6,077 bases of DNA. It comes from Dehalococcoidia bacterium (GTDB lineage: Bacteria > Chloroflexota > Dehalococcoidia > Dehalococcoidales > RBG-16-60-22). The translations under genes and the position numbers were made by a program. The stretch lies in contig JAUWLN010000104.1 in the NCBI GenBank assembly GCA_030613665.1, forward strand, positions 1-6,077. The letters are read 5' to 3'. The notes beneath the pieces were generated by a model. That model did no database searches and was not told the origin of the DNA. It worked only from the letters and a program-made list of their open reading frames with translations. Below are positions 5,849-6,077 of the stretch, one piece after another (within the stretch, counting starts at the first letter, position 1; every line of letters starts with the position of its first letter).

Positions 5849-6077
5849 ATGAAAGTGAGAGCAATATCGACACGTCATTTATCGCAGCGGGCTGCCTTTG
5901 GTCTCCTCATCATTGCTACCACTATTGTTGTTGTCCCGGTTCTAGTCATTGTCCTCCAGATTATCATCAACGGTGCCAGCGCTATTAGCTGGGAATTTTT
6001 AATGCTGGCATCTTCACAGGCTGGGAAAGCCGGCGGCATATTGCCAGCCATTGTGGGTACTTTTTTTCTAATGCTGG
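5849..6077 (+). CDS. pstA: PstA, phosphate ABC transporter permease (N-terminal part, cut by window edge)
   Basis: An ATG at 5849, 2 nt after the pstC TAG stop, opens a frame that stays open to the right edge (76 complete codons). The protein begins MKVRAISTRHLSQRAAFG, followed by one hydrophobic helix (about 18-39). Then come ISWEFLMLAS and KAGGILPAIVGTFFLML, which closely match the PstA N-terminal pattern (SWEFL... then GGILPAIVGT). It would pair with PstC as the second channel subunit. The ribosome site is weak (AGG at 5841-5843), so translation is probably coupled to pstC. The rest of pstA and the expected pstB and phoU lie outside the window. Confidence 0.92.
   Translation, partial: MKVRAISTRHLSQRAAFGLLIIATTIVVVPVLVIVLQIIINGASAISWEFLMLASSQAGKAGGILPAIVGTFFLML

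Overview
The window carries a bacterial phosphate-starvation locus. On the + strand are a PhoB/PhoP-type response regulator (899-1594), a PhoR-type histidine kinase (1597-3363), a small ArsC-like arsenate reductase / low-molecular-weight phosphatase (3468-3890), and the start of a Pst high-affinity phosphate ABC transporter: pstS (3964-4890), pstC (4905-5846) and the first 76 codons of pstA (5849 to the right edge). pstB and phoU are expected beyond the edge but are not seen. To the left are a minus-strand lipocalin-like protein (231-668), divergent from the regulator, and the tail of a + strand reading frame ending at 102, followed by a strong intrinsic terminator (118-163).

Organism: a bacterium of roughly balanced GC. 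PstS is a lipoprotein with an Ala/Pro-rich linker, as in cells that anchor their binding proteins to the membrane. The Pho box is of the TTAACA direct-repeat type best known from Bacillus. The gene order and protein style make me think of Chloroflexota (Dehalococcoidia-like). That is a low-to-moderate confidence impression; the window has no rRNA or other marker.

Logic: PhoR senses phosphate status, probably through the Pst complex, and phosphorylates the response regulator. The regulator would bind four 11-bp-phased repeats (3374-3413) just after the phoR stop and switch on arsC-like-pstS-pstC-pstA. PstS binds phosphate outside the membrane, and PstC and PstA form the channel. The ArsC-like enzyme is the first gene of this unit, which suggests protection against arsenate entering through the phosphate importer. 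A dephosphorylation role is the alternative.

The most interesting part is the 104-bp phoR-arsC gap. Besides the Pho box it holds a perfect 12-bp inverted repeat (3391-3402 / 3451-3462) with further pairing inside it. One arm contains the third Pho repeat. The other contains the only Shine-Dalgarno-like bases of the ArsC-like gene and runs into a T5 tract. One short stretch may therefore serve as PhoB operator, promoter, and terminator or translation-blocking hairpin for read-through from phoR. A second point is a promoter-like sequence so close to the regulator's ATG that its mRNA may be nearly leaderless.
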